Notes: a model not told the origin generated them from the sequence alone. DNA of 64,000 nt from Rhizobium binae (GCF_017357225.1 NZ_CP071606.1:248001-312000); one strand, 5' to 3'; shown: positions 8,278 through 17,353, numbered from the stretch's first letter. Translations and numbers: made by a program.

Positions 8278-10173
8278 TCAAATCGCGACCTGGATGCCGA
8301 GTTCGACGACACGGCCCGTCGGCAGGTGAAAGTATTCAGTGGCACTGCTGGCATTCTTGGCGAGTGCGATAAAAATTCGGTCCTGCCAGAAGGGCATTCC
8401 TTTTCTCGCGGAGGGGATGAGCGTTCGTCGGGAGAGGAAGAAACTGGTCGCCATGATGTCGAACTTCATGCCGAGCTTCTTGGCGAGCACGAGGGCGCGA
8501 GGAATATTTGGCGTTTCCATATAGCCGAAGGTTATGATCATGCGGCTGAAGCGAGGGTTGAAGCTTTCGAGGAAGATCTTGTCTTCGTCGGCGATGTAAG
8601 GCGAGGTGGAGGTCATTACGCCGAGGATGACATTCTGCTCGTGCAGCACTTTGTAATGCTTGAGACTGTGAAGCAGCGCCGTCGGCGCTCCCTCGATGTC
8701 GCTGGTCAGGAAGACGGCCGTGCCAGGCACCGTCGGCACCTGGCGTTGGGCGAGGCTGCCGAGGATCCCTTCGAGCGGCACTTCATCGGCCCGCGTCCGT
8801 TCTGCCAGCAGCTTTCGGCCCGAGACCCAGGTTTGCATCAGTACGGCGACGGTGCACGCAACCACGACGGGCACCCATCCCCCTTGGGCGAATTTTGCCG
8901 CATTAGCGATGAAGAAGCTGGTGTCGATGGCAAGCAGCGGAATCGTCACCGCGATTGTCGGCAGGAGGCTCCAGTGCCAGATGTTTCTCATGACGACGAA
9001 CAGCAGCACCGCGGTGATAAGCATCTCACCGGTGACGGCAATGCCGTAAGCCGCCGAGAGGTTGCTGGAGCTGCGGAAGTTGATGACGAGGATCACCACT
9101 GCAACGAAAAGCAGCAGATTCACCTGCGGCATGAAGATCTGGCCCGCCTGCGTCTCCGACGTATGCCTGATGTCGAAGCGCGGCAGCAAATTGAGGTGCA
9201 TCGCCTGTCGGATGAGGGAGTAGGCACCCGATATCACGGCTTGGCTTGCGATGACCGTCGCGAGCGTCGCAAGGATCACCATCGGCAGTTTCGCCCAGTC
9301 CGGCTGCATGCCGAAGAACGGATGAGCGACCTGTTCCGGATGAGTGAAGACGAAGGCGCCCTGGCCGAAATAGTTCAGCAGCAGGCAGGGAAAGACAAGC
9401 CCAAACCATGCCGTGATGATCGGACGGCGGCCAAAATGCCCGAGATCGACATAGAGTGCTTCCGCGCCGGTGACCGCGAGGAACACTGCGCCGAGAACGA
9501 TGACGGCGATGCCTGAATGATTGAAGAGATAGCCGATTGCATGATGCGGGCTTATGGCGGCCAAAATGCCTGGATGCTCGGCAATATGGATGACGCCGGT
9601 AAGGCCGAGAACGAGAAACCACAAAGCGGTGATGGGGCCGAAGATCGCCGCGACACCTCCCGTGCCAAAGCGCTGAACGAAGAAGAGACCGGCAAGGATT
9701 GTCACCGTGACAGGTACGACCCAATTGGATAGCTGAGGTGCAACGACCTGCAAGCCTTCGACAGCCGAAAGCACGGAGATCGCCGGCGTGATGAGTGCAT
9801 CGCCGAGGAAAAGTGAGGCGCCGATGACGCCGAGGATGAGAATCCATACGGGCCTACCGGCAGCGCTCTCTCGCGCGAGCGTCATGAGTGACAGCGTGCC
9901 GCCTTCTCCCCTATTGTCGGCACGCAGAACGAACCCCACGTATTTTATCGAGACGATGACAGTGAGCGCCCAGACGATCATCGACAAGAGGCCGAGGATC
10001 TGTGCTCCGTCTACCAGCCCTTCAGTCTGTCCCGACGCATGAAGCGCCTCGCGGAAGGCATAGAGCGGACTCGTACCGATGTCGCCATAGACCACGCCAA
10101 GCGCGCCGAGTACGAGCGCGGGAGCACTTTTGTGACCGGATCCATCTTCGAATTCCGTATCGTCAACCGGCAT
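8278..10173 (-). CDS. kup: Kup potassium uptake transporter
   Basis: 631 residues, the usual Kup length. ALGVVYGDIGTSPLYAFRE near residue 25 is the family signature, followed by about twelve membrane helices to residue 460, including ASLFLGDALITPAISVLSAV and GSGAFVFTHPEQ-type loop GQGAFVFTHPEQVAHPFF. The hydrophilic C-terminal domain ends PTGRVVELGIQVAI, as in other Kup proteins. It imports K+ with protons across the inner membrane. The start at MPVDDTEF fits family length; in-frame upstream codons to 10503 look non-coding. Rhizobia often carry several kup copies. Confidence 0.96.
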   Translation of the reverse strand: MPVDDTEFEDGSGHKSAPALVLGALGVVYGDIGTSPLYAFREALHASGQTEGLVDGAQILGLLSMIVWALTVIVSIKYVGFVLRADNRGEGGTLSLMTLARESAAGRPVWILILGVIGASLFLGDALITPAISVLSAVEGLQVVAPQLSNWVVPVTVTILAGLFFVQRFGTGGVAAIFGPITALWFLVLGLTGVIHIAEHPGILAAISPHHAIGYLFNHSGIAVIVLGAVFLAVTGAEALYVDLGHFGRRPIITAWFGLVFPCLLLNYFGQGAFVFTHPEQVAHPFFGMQPDWAKLPMVILATLATVIASQAVISGAYSLIRQAMHLNLLPRFDIRHTSETQAGQIFMPQVNLLLFVAVVILVINFRSSSNLSAAYGIAVTGEMLITAVLLFVVMRNIWHWSLLPTIAVTIPLLAIDTSFFIANAAKFAQGGWVPVVVACTVAVLMQTWVSGRKLLAERTRADEVPLEGILGSLAQRQVPTVPGTAVFLTSDIEGAPTALLHSLKHYKVLHEQNVILGVMTSTSPYIADEDKIFLESFNPRFSRMIITFGYMETPNIPRALVLAKKLGMKFDIMATSFFLSRRTLIPSARKGMPFWQDRIFIALAKNASSATEYFHLPTGRVVELGIQVAI

Positions 10174-10562
10174 TTGCCTGGAGTTCAAATGATAGCTTTC
10201 TCTGTCAAAGGAAAATGTAGCATCCAGTAGTTGATGCAGTATCGCTGCGTCGTCGTTTTCCCCAACAATGTCCGGAGGCGCGGATGCGTGCAAGCGCAAC
10301 GGCGATCGCTTCCGAGGCGGTCGGATGGGCAAGGCTATCACCTTGGATTGGATGATATGCTGCAGCAGGGCGCCAGCCGATGAAGAGACAAGCTTGCAAT
10401 TCAATTCTGCTGGAAACCCGGCGTAAGCGTTGCGTTCCGCGGGAAAGCTGCGGGCCATTTCCAAGCATTGGCATTTGGCAAGATACAGTCGAGCCGCAAA
10501 CAATCGGGCATTTCATTGCGGCCGGCCAAATCGAGGAGCTTGCGAAATGGATCGCCGATACC
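10174..10562. other. 389-bp stretch between kup and the SH3 gene
   Basis: No frame carries a recognisable protein or a convincing ribosome site. It must hold the kup promoter region on the minus strand, but no clear -35/-10 pair or riboswitch was identified. Confidence 0.4.
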
Positions 10563-11117
10563 TCAAAGCAAGTCCTCCTTGGGATAAACGCCCCACAGAG
10601 ACGACTTTTCGATGAAGCCGCTGATCTGATCCTTATCGACGCTCACGTCGCACCAGGAAAGCGAGCACGAAAGAACTCGAACGCGCACTCTCGGTTCAAG
10701 TTTGACTTCAACCGTGCTGCCGGCGCGCGCCTGTTCTCTCAAGGCCGCCATGTCCTTGAGCCAGGGGCCGACGATCGCTGTGCGGCGGTTCGAAAGCAGC
10801 GAACGATGCATCCATCCGGAAATGCCGTCGCAATCGCGAACCTGCCGCCAGTTCCCGTATTCCTCGGTAATCTCCAAAGGCAGGCCTGGCGCCTGATAGA
10901 TCCATTTGACGGCGTATTCGAAGGCGGGACCGACACGCATGCGTGCCCGGTTCGCCTTCAGGGAAACGAATCGCGGGACCGGCAGACCGGTTTCGCGTCC
11001 TTTTGCTTCCCAACTCGAAGGAGCAGCCTGGAAGGACGCAGCATTTGAAGTGCTATGCGGTGAAACAATTGCTGCCAATGACACGAAGCATTTTATAATT
11101 ATCTTGCGAAGGAGCAT
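10563..11117 (-). CDS. Secreted bacterial SH3-domain protein (YrvJ/DUF1058-like)
   Basis: 184 residues starting MLLRKIIIKCFVSLAAIV, a signal peptide with cleavage near SNAASF. Residues 45-110 form one SH3-like domain (RFVSLKANRARMRVGPAFEY, later GNWRQVRDCDGISGWMHRSL). A second SH3-like stretch runs from VKLEPRVRVRVLSCSLSWCD to SGFIEKSSLWGVYP. Proteins of this build act in the periplasm or at the envelope; binding partner unknown. An ATG eight codons upstream (11141) is also possible. Confidence 0.85.
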   Translation of the reverse strand: MLLRKIIIKCFVSLAAIVSPHSTSNAASFQAAPSSWEAKGRETGLPVPRFVSLKANRARMRVGPAFEYAVKWIYQAPGLPLEITEEYGNWRQVRDCDGISGWMHRSLLSNRRTAIVGPWLKDMAALREQARAGSTVEVKLEPRVRVRVLSCSLSWCDVSVDKDQISGFIEKSSLWGVYPKEDLL

Positions 11118-11207
11118 CGGTTCTCTGAAATGGCTTTGCATCGGAATGGATCAGGACGCGCAACGGTTCATATTCTGCTTTCCATGGCGAGCGGTGCCGA
11201 GCGGCTC

Positions 11208-11363
11208 CTAAAAACCGATGATTATCGGATCGATCAATTGACGATTGCGACGTTGCTCGCGTCGGCGGTTTCCAGTGTCCCCTACGCCAGGAATCGACGC
11301 CAGCGTAAACATGACAACGACATAGACGGCAAATGTCGCCGCAAGAAAAACGATCCGAGCCAC
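11208..11363 (-). CDS. Small single-pass membrane protein, unknown
   Basis: 51 residues starting at GTG, with AGAGAGGA six bases upstream. Residues 4-24 (IVFLAATFAVYVVVMFTLASI) form one membrane helix; the rest is a basic tail (NRRREQRRNRQL). Palindrome site B at 11376-11390 lies only 13 bases ahead of the start, so a repressor there would block transcription or initiation. No family recognised. A longer frame to 11420 would put the palindrome inside the gene and has no ribosome site. Confidence 0.5.
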   Translation of the reverse strand: MARIVFLAATFAVYVVVMFTLASIPGVGDTGNRRREQRRNRQLIDPIIIGF

Positions 11364-11375
11364 GTCAATCCTCTC

Positions 11376-11390
11376 TATATCATGCCGTGA
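11376..11390. promoter_or_regulatory. Palindromic operator site B (TATCATGCCGTGATA)
   Basis: A 15-bp inverted repeat, one mismatch from perfect, immediately upstream of the small membrane-protein gene at 11363 on the minus strand. Same consensus as site D in front of the MarR gene. Confidence 0.6.
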
Positions 11391-11457
11391 TACTTTGCCG
11401 ATGATTAGGATTTCTGTCAATTATGAACCTGAGATGAACAGACAGGCGCGACGCAAG

Positions 11458-12687
11458 CTAGCGCAATGAGCCTGGAGGTTGGTCAGCTCTCCCATTTTGC
11501 AACTGGCCGCGATCGTAGTGCGGGAGATCAAATTTGCTGCGCAATTGCCGGCCCAAAAGAAGATTTCCGACGAAAGGAAAGGTGAAGAGAGAACTTATGA
11601 GATTGCGCAAAGTGATTCCCAAAGCGGTTTGCGGCACGAAGGACGAGGCGAAACGCTGTGCGGCTCGTTGCTTGTCCAGCAGGTAGGGCTTCATGCGCGT
11701 TTCATATCGTGCAAGGCCGGCCAAGGGATGATTTTGGGCTCGCGCGAGTTCGCCGGCAAGCACATAGGCCTCGCTCATCGCTAATCCCGATCCTTCGCCG
11801 GCAAGCAGAGACACGCAGGCCGCCGCGTCGCCGACAAGAACAGTGCGGTCCTTGGTCCAACTGGGCATTTGGATCTGGCTGACGCGATCGAAATAGATCT
11901 CGGCTGCGTCATCCATTCGCTTCAATATTTGCGGACACTCCCAGCCGGTTTCGCTGAAGGCGTTTCGCAGCGCCGCTTTGCGTCCCTCGTGGGCGGGCGC
12001 GATGTCGGTCGCATCGGGATCCCTGTAAACAAAAAGAAAGAGTGTCCAGCCATCCCGCATGGAAAACCGGGAGACTTGCCTGCCGGGTTCAGCATGGCTG
12101 ACATAGGCCAGCTCGTCGCGGAACGGATAGCCCTGCAGTTCGAAAACCGCAGCCTTGTAGCCAAGATAAGCCTCGAATTGTCTCTCCGACCCGAATTGCA
12201 GCTCCCGGACACGCGAATGGAGACCATCGGCGCCGACGACAATGTCGAACATGCGGTCGTCGTGATGGTCGAAGCTCACATGCACGCCGGCAGGGCCGTC
12301 GTCGATCATCGCAATGCTATCGTCAAAAATCGTTTCGACCTTGCCGTCGAGCGCTCTATAAATTGTGGCCGCCAGATCGCTGCGCCTCAAGCTGACAAAG
12401 CGTCCCTCGAGCGTTCGTCGTATTGTATCGGTGGGAAATCCACCTCGCTGCCGTCCGTCGCTACCGACGAAACGCACTTGCTCGACCTCGTATCCAAGTG
12501 CGTGAAGTCGAGGCAGGATTCCCATCATCGACGCCACCTCATATCCCGGCCCCCAGAAGTCAATGATATACCCCCCGGACCGCAGAGACGAAGCCCGCTC
12601 GATCAGCACGGGCTCATGGCCGTAGCGATAGAGCCAATAGGCCAGTGTCGGTCCGGCAATTCCGGCTCCGTTGATCGCTATTTTCAT
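11458..12687 (-). CDS. FAD-dependent aromatic-ring-type monooxygenase
   Basis: 409 residues of the PHBH/salicylate hydroxylase fold. AINGAGIAGPTLAYWL (residues 3-18) is the GxGxxG dinucleotide motif, IVVGADGLHSRVRE the DG motif and RTVLVGDAAACVSLLAGEGS the GD motif that closes the FAD site. It is single-component, so NAD(P)H reduces the flavin in the same chain. Substrate unknown; relatives hydroxylate phenols or tetracycline-like compounds. The start is MKIAINGAG; the ribosome site is weak. An inverted repeat CAATA-TGCGG-TATTG lies at 12718-12732, 31 bases upstream. Confidence 0.88.
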   Translation of the reverse strand: MKIAINGAGIAGPTLAYWLYRYGHEPVLIERASSLRSGGYIIDFWGPGYEVASMMGILPRLHALGYEVEQVRFVGSDGRQRGGFPTDTIRRTLEGRFVSLRRSDLAATIYRALDGKVETIFDDSIAMIDDGPAGVHVSFDHHDDRMFDIVVGADGLHSRVRELQFGSERQFEAYLGYKAAVFELQGYPFRDELAYVSHAEPGRQVSRFSMRDGWTLFLFVYRDPDATDIAPAHEGRKAALRNAFSETGWECPQILKRMDDAAEIYFDRVSQIQMPSWTKDRTVLVGDAAACVSLLAGEGSGLAMSEAYVLAGELARAQNHPLAGLARYETRMKPYLLDKQRAAQRFASSFVPQTALGITLRNLISSLFTFPFVGNLLLGRQLRSKFDLPHYDRGQLQNGRADQPPGSLR

Positions 12688-12717
12688 CCGATGGCCACCC
12701 CCATGCGATCTCGGACG

Positions 12718-12732
12718 CAATATGCGGTATTG
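12718..12732. promoter_or_regulatory. Inverted repeat CAATA-TGCGG-TATTG
   Basis: Perfect 5-bp arms with a 5-base centre, 31 bases upstream of the monooxygenase start. Its position suits a repressor site; the repeat is short enough to occur by chance. Confidence 0.25.
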
Positions 12733-12767
12733 TCAGTCCTCGAATTTCAGATTGCGGGATTACGACG

Positions 12768-13202
12768 TCACTCCGACATGCCCGGCCGCTCATTTTTTGC
12801 AAAGGTGCCGCCTTGAGCGGGAATCTCCTTCATAGTGGCGAGCGTGTCGACGCAACGATCGACGGCGTCCGCACCTGGCTTTTTCACGCCGGCTATGGTG
12901 ATCCATCCGCCCTTTTCGATAAAGCGATCACGTTCCCAGTATGACGCCGACTTCAGAGCGTTCAGGTTTTCTATGGCGTTGGCTGATGATACGAAGTTGT
13001 GAACGCAGATCTCCGCGACAAGCGCTGCGCGGGCATTTCGCGCTGCTATATCGGCCATGACGGAAGCGCGGCCAACGGGCAGCCATCCACCCCAGGTGAA
13101 TCCGATGAACATGGTCAGCGCCGACGAGCCGATCATGGACCACGCCCAGGCACGCTTGCTTGGCCGATGGTCCCGCCATCCGCCCGGTTGCGTTTCGCTC
13201 AT
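12768..13202 (-). CDS. Hypothetical membrane-anchored protein
   Basis: 144 residues. One membrane helix at about residues 19-42 (AWAWSMIGSSALTMFIGFTW, then GGW), followed by a soluble part with several short helices and the cysteines C67 and C117. TTTGAGGAAGCC precedes the ATG at 13202, and palindrome site C (13224-13238) sits 21 bases ahead of the start. The domain is not recognised; the shape (one helix then an Ala-rich periplasmic helix bundle) recurs in rhizobial hypothetical proteins. Good coding character and the operator make it a real gene. Confidence 0.7.
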   Translation of the reverse strand: MSETQPGGWRDHRPSKRAWAWSMIGSSALTMFIGFTWGGWLPVGRASVMADIAARNARAALVAEICVHNFVSSANAIENLNALKSASYWERDRFIEKGGWITIAGVKKPGADAVDRCVDTLATMKEIPAQGGTFAKNERPGMSE

Positions 13203-13223
13203 GCGGCTTCCTCAAAGTCAATA

Positions 13224-13238
13224 TATCACGAGATGATA
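13224..13238. promoter_or_regulatory. Palindromic operator site C (TATCACGAGATGATA)
   Basis: 15-bp near-perfect palindrome, flanked by further TATA symmetry (13222-13240), 21 bases upstream of the membrane-protein start at 13202. The spacing to the start codon matches that of site D in front of the MarR gene. Confidence 0.6.
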
Positions 13239-13341
13239 TAATGGCTGGGGAGAACACGTCAACTTTTTAAAGACAGGGCACTTTCCCGGACGTATTCGGC
13301 GAAATCGCAGACCTACCGTTGATCCCGCCGAACTTGGTGAT

Positions 13342-13840
13342 TTATCGCGATCCGCATGCATCGACGGCATTCATCGCCGCGGTAAATCCGTCCAGCGAGA
13401 AACTGTAGCTTGTGTTGGTGCCGCGTCGAGAGGTTGCCTTCAGAACCATCTCCGCGCCGGCGCGCATGGCTTCCACCAGTTCCGGCTCGCGCGCTTCGTT
13501 CTGCATCCAGGCGCTATCGCCCCTGGTGAACAACCAGAAGGTCTTGTCACCGATTTCCAGTTGGACCCTCGTATCTGGTTTCAGCTGATATCCAAAACGC
13601 GCCTGGGGCTCATACTTCACCTTGTCGCCGCCGGGTGCGACGATGAAATAGTTGCCGCCGTGATCAACGTTTGCCGGCTCTGACTGAATGGGTACCGTCA
13701 GCATATAGCAGACATTCTTTCCACCCCGAAGGATAGGAGAATACATTCCAGTCATCAGACTTCTTGATCAAGTTGGGCTGGGCAAGGGAGGCGGACGCGG
13801 TGAGTACGACGATCGCGAAGGAAGGGAATATGGTTTTCAT
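13342..13840 (-). pseudogene. IalB-like (invasion-associated locus B) protein, frameshifted
   Basis: The start MKTIFPSFAIVVLTASASLA is a signal peptide; the chain then reads DDWNVFSYP, as IalB proteins do. Near 13725 the frame shifts by one base and continues as ILRGGKNVCYMLTVPIQSEP, then VDHGGNYFIVAPGG and FTRGDSAWMQNEAREPEL, all IalB family features. Together the two frames give a near full-length protein of about 165 residues. The break lies around the GGGGTGG run, so a sequencing error is possible; otherwise the gene is dead. It resembles no neighbour functionally. Confidence 0.8.
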
Positions 13841-14105
13841 GTTTAGCTGTTCCGGCGGCCGCTGGTTATTGAGATTGTCGTTCTCAGACCGGCTGGGCGA
13901 CAGGCGCATCCAAGGCCGAAAGGGTAAACGCGGGCTTAACAGGCGAGCTAAATTTTTAGCATCACGGGCGGCGTTGATCCGTTAGTCTGGCCGGCAGAAG
14001 TGGATGCGAAGCCAAGCAATAACCGCCAAGTTCGGTTGCTCTTGCTGAGGCGGTTTGGCATCGAGCCGAGGGTGACAGACTTACCTCGGCCCTCAGGTGA
14101 TCCGA

Positions 14106-14573
14106 TCAGCCGAGCAGCGCCAAGCTGCGCAGCATTGTTAGCGATTCCGCGAGCAATGGCTCATTAGCGAGCATTCCCTCCAAATGGACTTTCGCCAGCG
14201 CCTCGACCAAAGTTTTTCCCTCCGATGTAAGGGTAATGAAAACACTGCGTTTGTCTTCCACAGATGGGATGCGTTGCGCGAGACCGGCCGAAGCCAACCG
14301 GTCGACGAGTTGAACCGCACCGTTATGCTGCAGCAGCATCTGCTCGGCAAGCGTTCCCATCGTGATCATCGTGCCAACCTTGATCACCAGCAAAGCCTGA
14401 TATTGCTGGGAGGTGACCCGTGCAGCAGAAAGGGCAGTTTCACTGAAAGAGAGAAACCGCCTCCTCGCCAGCCTCATTCCCGCCAGCCCTTCGTAAACGC
14501 GCTGGTCGAGATCAGGCGTTTGGGCGGATATCCCGCTGTCTTCTGCGAACCTGGCGGCTTTTGCGGAACTCAT
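14106..14573 (-). CDS. MarR-family transcriptional regulator
   Basis: 155 residues. The winged helix-turn-helix spans about residues 50-115: VTSQQYQALLVIK begins it, LAEQMLLQHNGAVQLVDRLA is the recognition region, and DKRSVFITLTSEG is the wing with the MarR DKR signature. The start at MSSAKAAR was chosen because AAAGGA lies eight bases upstream; the ATG at 14594 has none and lies inside palindrome D. That palindrome 21 bases ahead of the start suggests autorepression, and copies of it elsewhere suggest a wider regulon. Confidence 0.9.
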   Translation of the reverse strand: MSSAKAARFAEDSGISAQTPDLDQRVYEGLAGMRLARRRFLSFSETALSAARVTSQQYQALLVIKVGTMITMGTLAEQMLLQHNGAVQLVDRLASAGLAQRIPSVEDKRSVFITLTSEGKTLVEALAKVHLEGMLANEPLLAESLTMLRSLALLG

Positions 14574-14593
14574 TCGATAAAGTCCTTTATTCA

Positions 14594-14608
14594 TATCATG
14601 GCATGATA
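14594..14608. promoter_or_regulatory. Palindromic operator site D (TATCATG-G-CATGATA), MarR autoregulation candidate
   Basis: A perfect 15-bp palindrome directly upstream of the MarR gene. It is the best-conserved of six copies in the window, as expected for the regulator's own operator. Binding by this MarR protein is inferred from position only. Confidence 0.65.
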
Positions 14609-14857
14609 TAGTCTGCGGGTCGAAGCCCCCCTGGGATGTCCATGGGCGGATAACTGGTGGGGCCAGTTGTGTGGTGTTCACGGAACAATTTTCGATGAGA
14701 AACAAGGGCATTTAATGGCACCTTCGATGAGAGCAACTGGGCACGCGCAGATGGCAGTTTGACGATTGCGGTCAAACTTGACTCGGGCGGCTTTCCGTCC
14801 GGCATCCTGTAAAAAGTTACCAGTTTCAGACCGCTCGTGATGGGAGACCGGTAGCGA

Positions 14858-15010
14858 ATGTTTTCAGCCAGAACGACGGACGACCTCGTCCTGGAGATCA
14901 ACGAGATCGCCGACAGATTTGGGCTAACCGGCAGGATTTCAACAGATACCGGAACCTCGGCCTCATACTGGTCGTGGTTGAAGCCGGATCGAATCAGCAT
15001 GATGGAATAA
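14858..15010 (+). CDS. Possible small protein, unknown
   Basis: A 50-residue frame opening MFSARTTDDLVLEINEIADR and ending DRISMME. The first half predicts an amphipathic helix. GGGAG lies 13 bases ahead of the ATG, a long spacing. An open minus-strand frame (14596-15174) overlaps and cannot both be real. No family recognised. Confidence 0.25.
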   Translation: MFSARTTDDLVLEINEIADRFGLTGRISTDTGTSASYWSWLKPDRISMME

Positions 15011-15196
15011 CGCGGTTGACATGCCAGTTCGGCAACCGCGTCTGGCAGGCGGTGGTGGGGGGTGACAAGCGGATCGTGCATGAGGAAATCAGATATTTGC
15101 GGGGGGAGCTTTCGAGGGCGTCGAGTGCCTCGATGTAGTGCCGTACGCTGGCGGATGGAATTCTTTTTCGCCAACAGGCAGAGTGGGAGGAGGCTG

Positions 15197-15457
15197 ATGG
15201 CAACGATGATTGGCGCTACGTCTTTGCTCTTCTCTCTTGTAGCGTTCGGCGGTCACCGGGAGGTTCTTGTGGCGCAGGCGAAAATCGTTGACTGTGCCGA
15301 GGCGGCGGAGGAAATCCTGGCGAACAACGGTGGGCGTCTGCTGTCGATCCGCCCTCACGACGACCGATGCACGATTGTGGTGCTCGTCACGAAGGAGGGC
15401 GAACGGCCTCGAAAGGTGATCTTTCGAGTTCCCGAGGCTCCTCCTGAGACGAAATAG
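15197..15457 (+). CDS. Small exported protein with two conserved cysteines, unknown
   Basis: 86 residues from the ATG at 15197, which has GGGAGGAGG just upstream. An in-frame ATG at 15155 would add MEFFFANRQSGRRL, a basic stretch that would make a more normal signal peptide, so the start is uncertain. The hydrophobic TSLLFSLVAFGG precedes a mature part with DCAEAAEEILANNGG and DDRCTIVVLVTKEGERPRK. The two cysteines may form a disulfide. The layout resembles PepSY-like rhizobial periplasmic proteins, but no firm family assignment. Confidence 0.6.
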   Translation: MATMIGATSLLFSLVAFGGHREVLVAQAKIVDCAEAAEEILANNGGRLLSIRPHDDRCTIVVLVTKEGERPRKVIFRVPEAPPETK

Positions 15458-15547
15458 GGACCGACTTTCAGGCTAGACACGGCGAACCGATGGTACGGGG
15501 GAGGCGCCATAGCAAGGCGATATATATTCGTTGTCTTTGCGACCGCG

Positions 15548-15757
15548 ATGATAATGTTCATGGCAGTGCTGGTGGTTGCCTTTGCGTTGCGCAAATACGC
15601 TCCAGTCATAGCAAACACATACGAGATGCGGCGTGAGGGGGATGGGCTTCTATTCAAAACGAATAGAGGCTTTTATCCGGTCAAGGCCGAAACAGTCAGC
15701 CATGGAGTTAAGTCTAAGGAGAAATTGGTCGATCTTGGTGCTCATGTCAGGCCGTAG
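15548..15757 (+). CDS. Possible small single-pass membrane protein
   Basis: 69 residues from ATG 15548. The hydrophobic segment MIMFMAVLVVAFALRKYAP is followed by a basic, soluble tail. In frame upstream, codons from about 15509 (IARRYIFVVFATA) extend the helix and look coding, but only an ATA could start there; GGGGGAGG lies ahead of it. It may be co-transcribed with the small exported protein 90 bases upstream. Confidence 0.4.
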   Translation: MIMFMAVLVVAFALRKYAPVIANTYEMRREGDGLLFKTNRGFYPVKAETVSHGVKSKEKLVDLGAHVRP

Positions 15758-16397
15758 GCGGTGATTGAGGCTGCGAACCTCTGTTTCGAGTACCGGGCAC
15801 ACGTTGTGTTTATCGAAGTTGCGTTACCGTCGGGATTCGTCCGCTTCTGACTTCTGGAAGCAGCGGCACCTCCTTCTGGCAACTGGCCGGCGGACCTCTC
15901 TGAAGGGACGGAAAGATCTCGATTTCATGACGAAGACAACAAGCGCAAGATGTCTCCTGAAAAACGATGCCCTGATTGTCTTCACGGCTAGAGATAGTCG
16001 GCGGATCCGCAATAAGGAGGAAGATCCTAAAGATGATCGTTGCGGTCGCCGTCATGGGCGCTGAAAGGGTTATCTCTCTTCGAGGCGTGAAGATCGCTTC
16101 GGAAAACTGGCCCGCCGAAGCATTCCCCCCGCTGAGGCGGGCCTCTTTTTGTTGCCTGAGCGTTAACCGGCGTAGGGCCGGTGGCCATGGGCGTAGCCAT
16201 GAAGGTGCCCGGACTACGGCTACAAACACGACCCGGCACGATCTATGGGTAATTATCTATCGCCTATGGAAAACCATTGCCGTTTGCCGGCAGTTGAGTG
16301 GTGATGGCATGTTCTCTAAGAGCTGGGGAGTAAGGGCTTTATGATCCTGTCCCAGGAATTTCAAACTCAGACCGTTTTGATGAAGCCGAAGTGGCCC
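15758..16397. other. 640-bp stretch without a recognisable gene, containing one terminator
   Basis: Several overlapping open frames exist on both strands, none with family resemblance. AATAAGGAGGAAG at about 16012 is a good ribosome site, but the frame after it runs through the terminator hairpin at 16109-16150. A small RNA ending at that hairpin is conceivable. Confidence 0.4.
16109..16150 (+). terminator. Rho-independent terminator
   Basis: Perfect 8-bp arms GGCCCGCC (16109-16116) and GGCGGGCC (16136-16143) followed by TCTTTTTG. It reads on the plus strand, and no clear protein gene lies immediately upstream. Confidence 0.7.
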
Positions 16398-17353
16398 TCA
16401 GCCAAAGGGTCTTCGATCACGTCGTCGTCTCGGTGAAGACAGATCACCTCGGATCCGCAGCGCCAGGACCTCGCCTCTCGGATTATTCAGTCGTATCAAC
16501 ACGGCGTGAAGGATGAGGATAGTTTGTTGAGGCTGTTTATCGATTATCGACCGTAGATCCGGACCACGTACTCCACGCCCCTTCAATCTTGCCGGCCTTG
16601 CATCGTCTGACGACGGGGACCCAAGAAGCCGTTCGTACTCGGCTTCCGGAGCGCCGTAACAACCATCTGCAACATCGAGCAGAATCTGGCGGTCCATAAT
16701 CTTGACGTTCCCTCGCGTCGACTTGATGGCGCGCATGCCCTCCAGGATATGCAGATGGTCTGTGACCCCGGATCGCCTCACGCCAAGCATCAACGCCAAA
16801 AACTCGTGAGTAACAGGCATATCGTCCACGAGAAGACGGTCATGGCACATAAGCAGCCATCTCGCGAGGCGCGCTGATGCATGTTGTATCGGCCCGCCGC
16901 TAAAGCCGAGTAAGCCAGTTGCAGTTCCCGCGTATGAACGTAGCGGAGAAAGATCAGACGAGTTGCTTCGTCGCGCAAAAGCGGCAGGAAGCGGCTGGTG
17001 GGCAGTTCTAGGCCGACCCCTGAAATCTGCATGAAAGCGCGGTTTGGCATCCGATCGACGCCGAGCACCACCGGATATCCGCTCATCCCCTCGTATCCAA
17101 TCTGACCTACCTCGATGCCTATTCCGTTCGAAGCCACGGCCACCATTGAAGCCAGGCCGCTCTCGATAAAACAAACGTGCTCAATTGGTCGATTAGGTTC
17201 AACAAGCGGGCGGCGGAATAGAAGATCAACGCGCTTCAGGTCTGATGCGATAAGATCGAACGCCTCCTCTGGAAGCCTTCGCAGCAACTTGTTCCTGGTA
17301 TCTGTTTGCGCGATTTTTGTCACAGCGTCGCCTCCGTATGACTGCGTTGGCAT
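16398..17353 (-). pseudogene. Crp/Fnr-family regulator, frameshifted
   Basis: Frame one (17353 to about 16895) holds the cyclic-nucleotide-like sensor domain: LLRRLPEEAFDLIASDLKRV, then IEHVCFIESGLASMVA and YEGMSGYPVVLGVDRMPN. After a one-base shift near 16895 the other frame continues with RLARWLLMCHDRLLVDDMPV, then THEFLALMLGVRRSGVTDHL (helix-turn-helix) and DRQILLDVADGCYG, ending near 16620. Readthrough to 16398 is not family sequence. The break lies near GGCGGGCC. If real, the sensor and DNA-binding halves are uncoupled. This subtype usually lacks the Fnr iron-sulfur cysteines, as here. Confidence 0.8.

Noticed and set aside
8326..9516. 396-residue plus-strand open frame
   Set aside because: Shadow of kup, whose membrane helices and family motifs are unmistakable on the other strand.
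14596..15174. 192-residue minus-strand open frame
   Set aside because: No ribosome site, no family, runs through palindrome D, and competes with plus-strand frames; not enough support.
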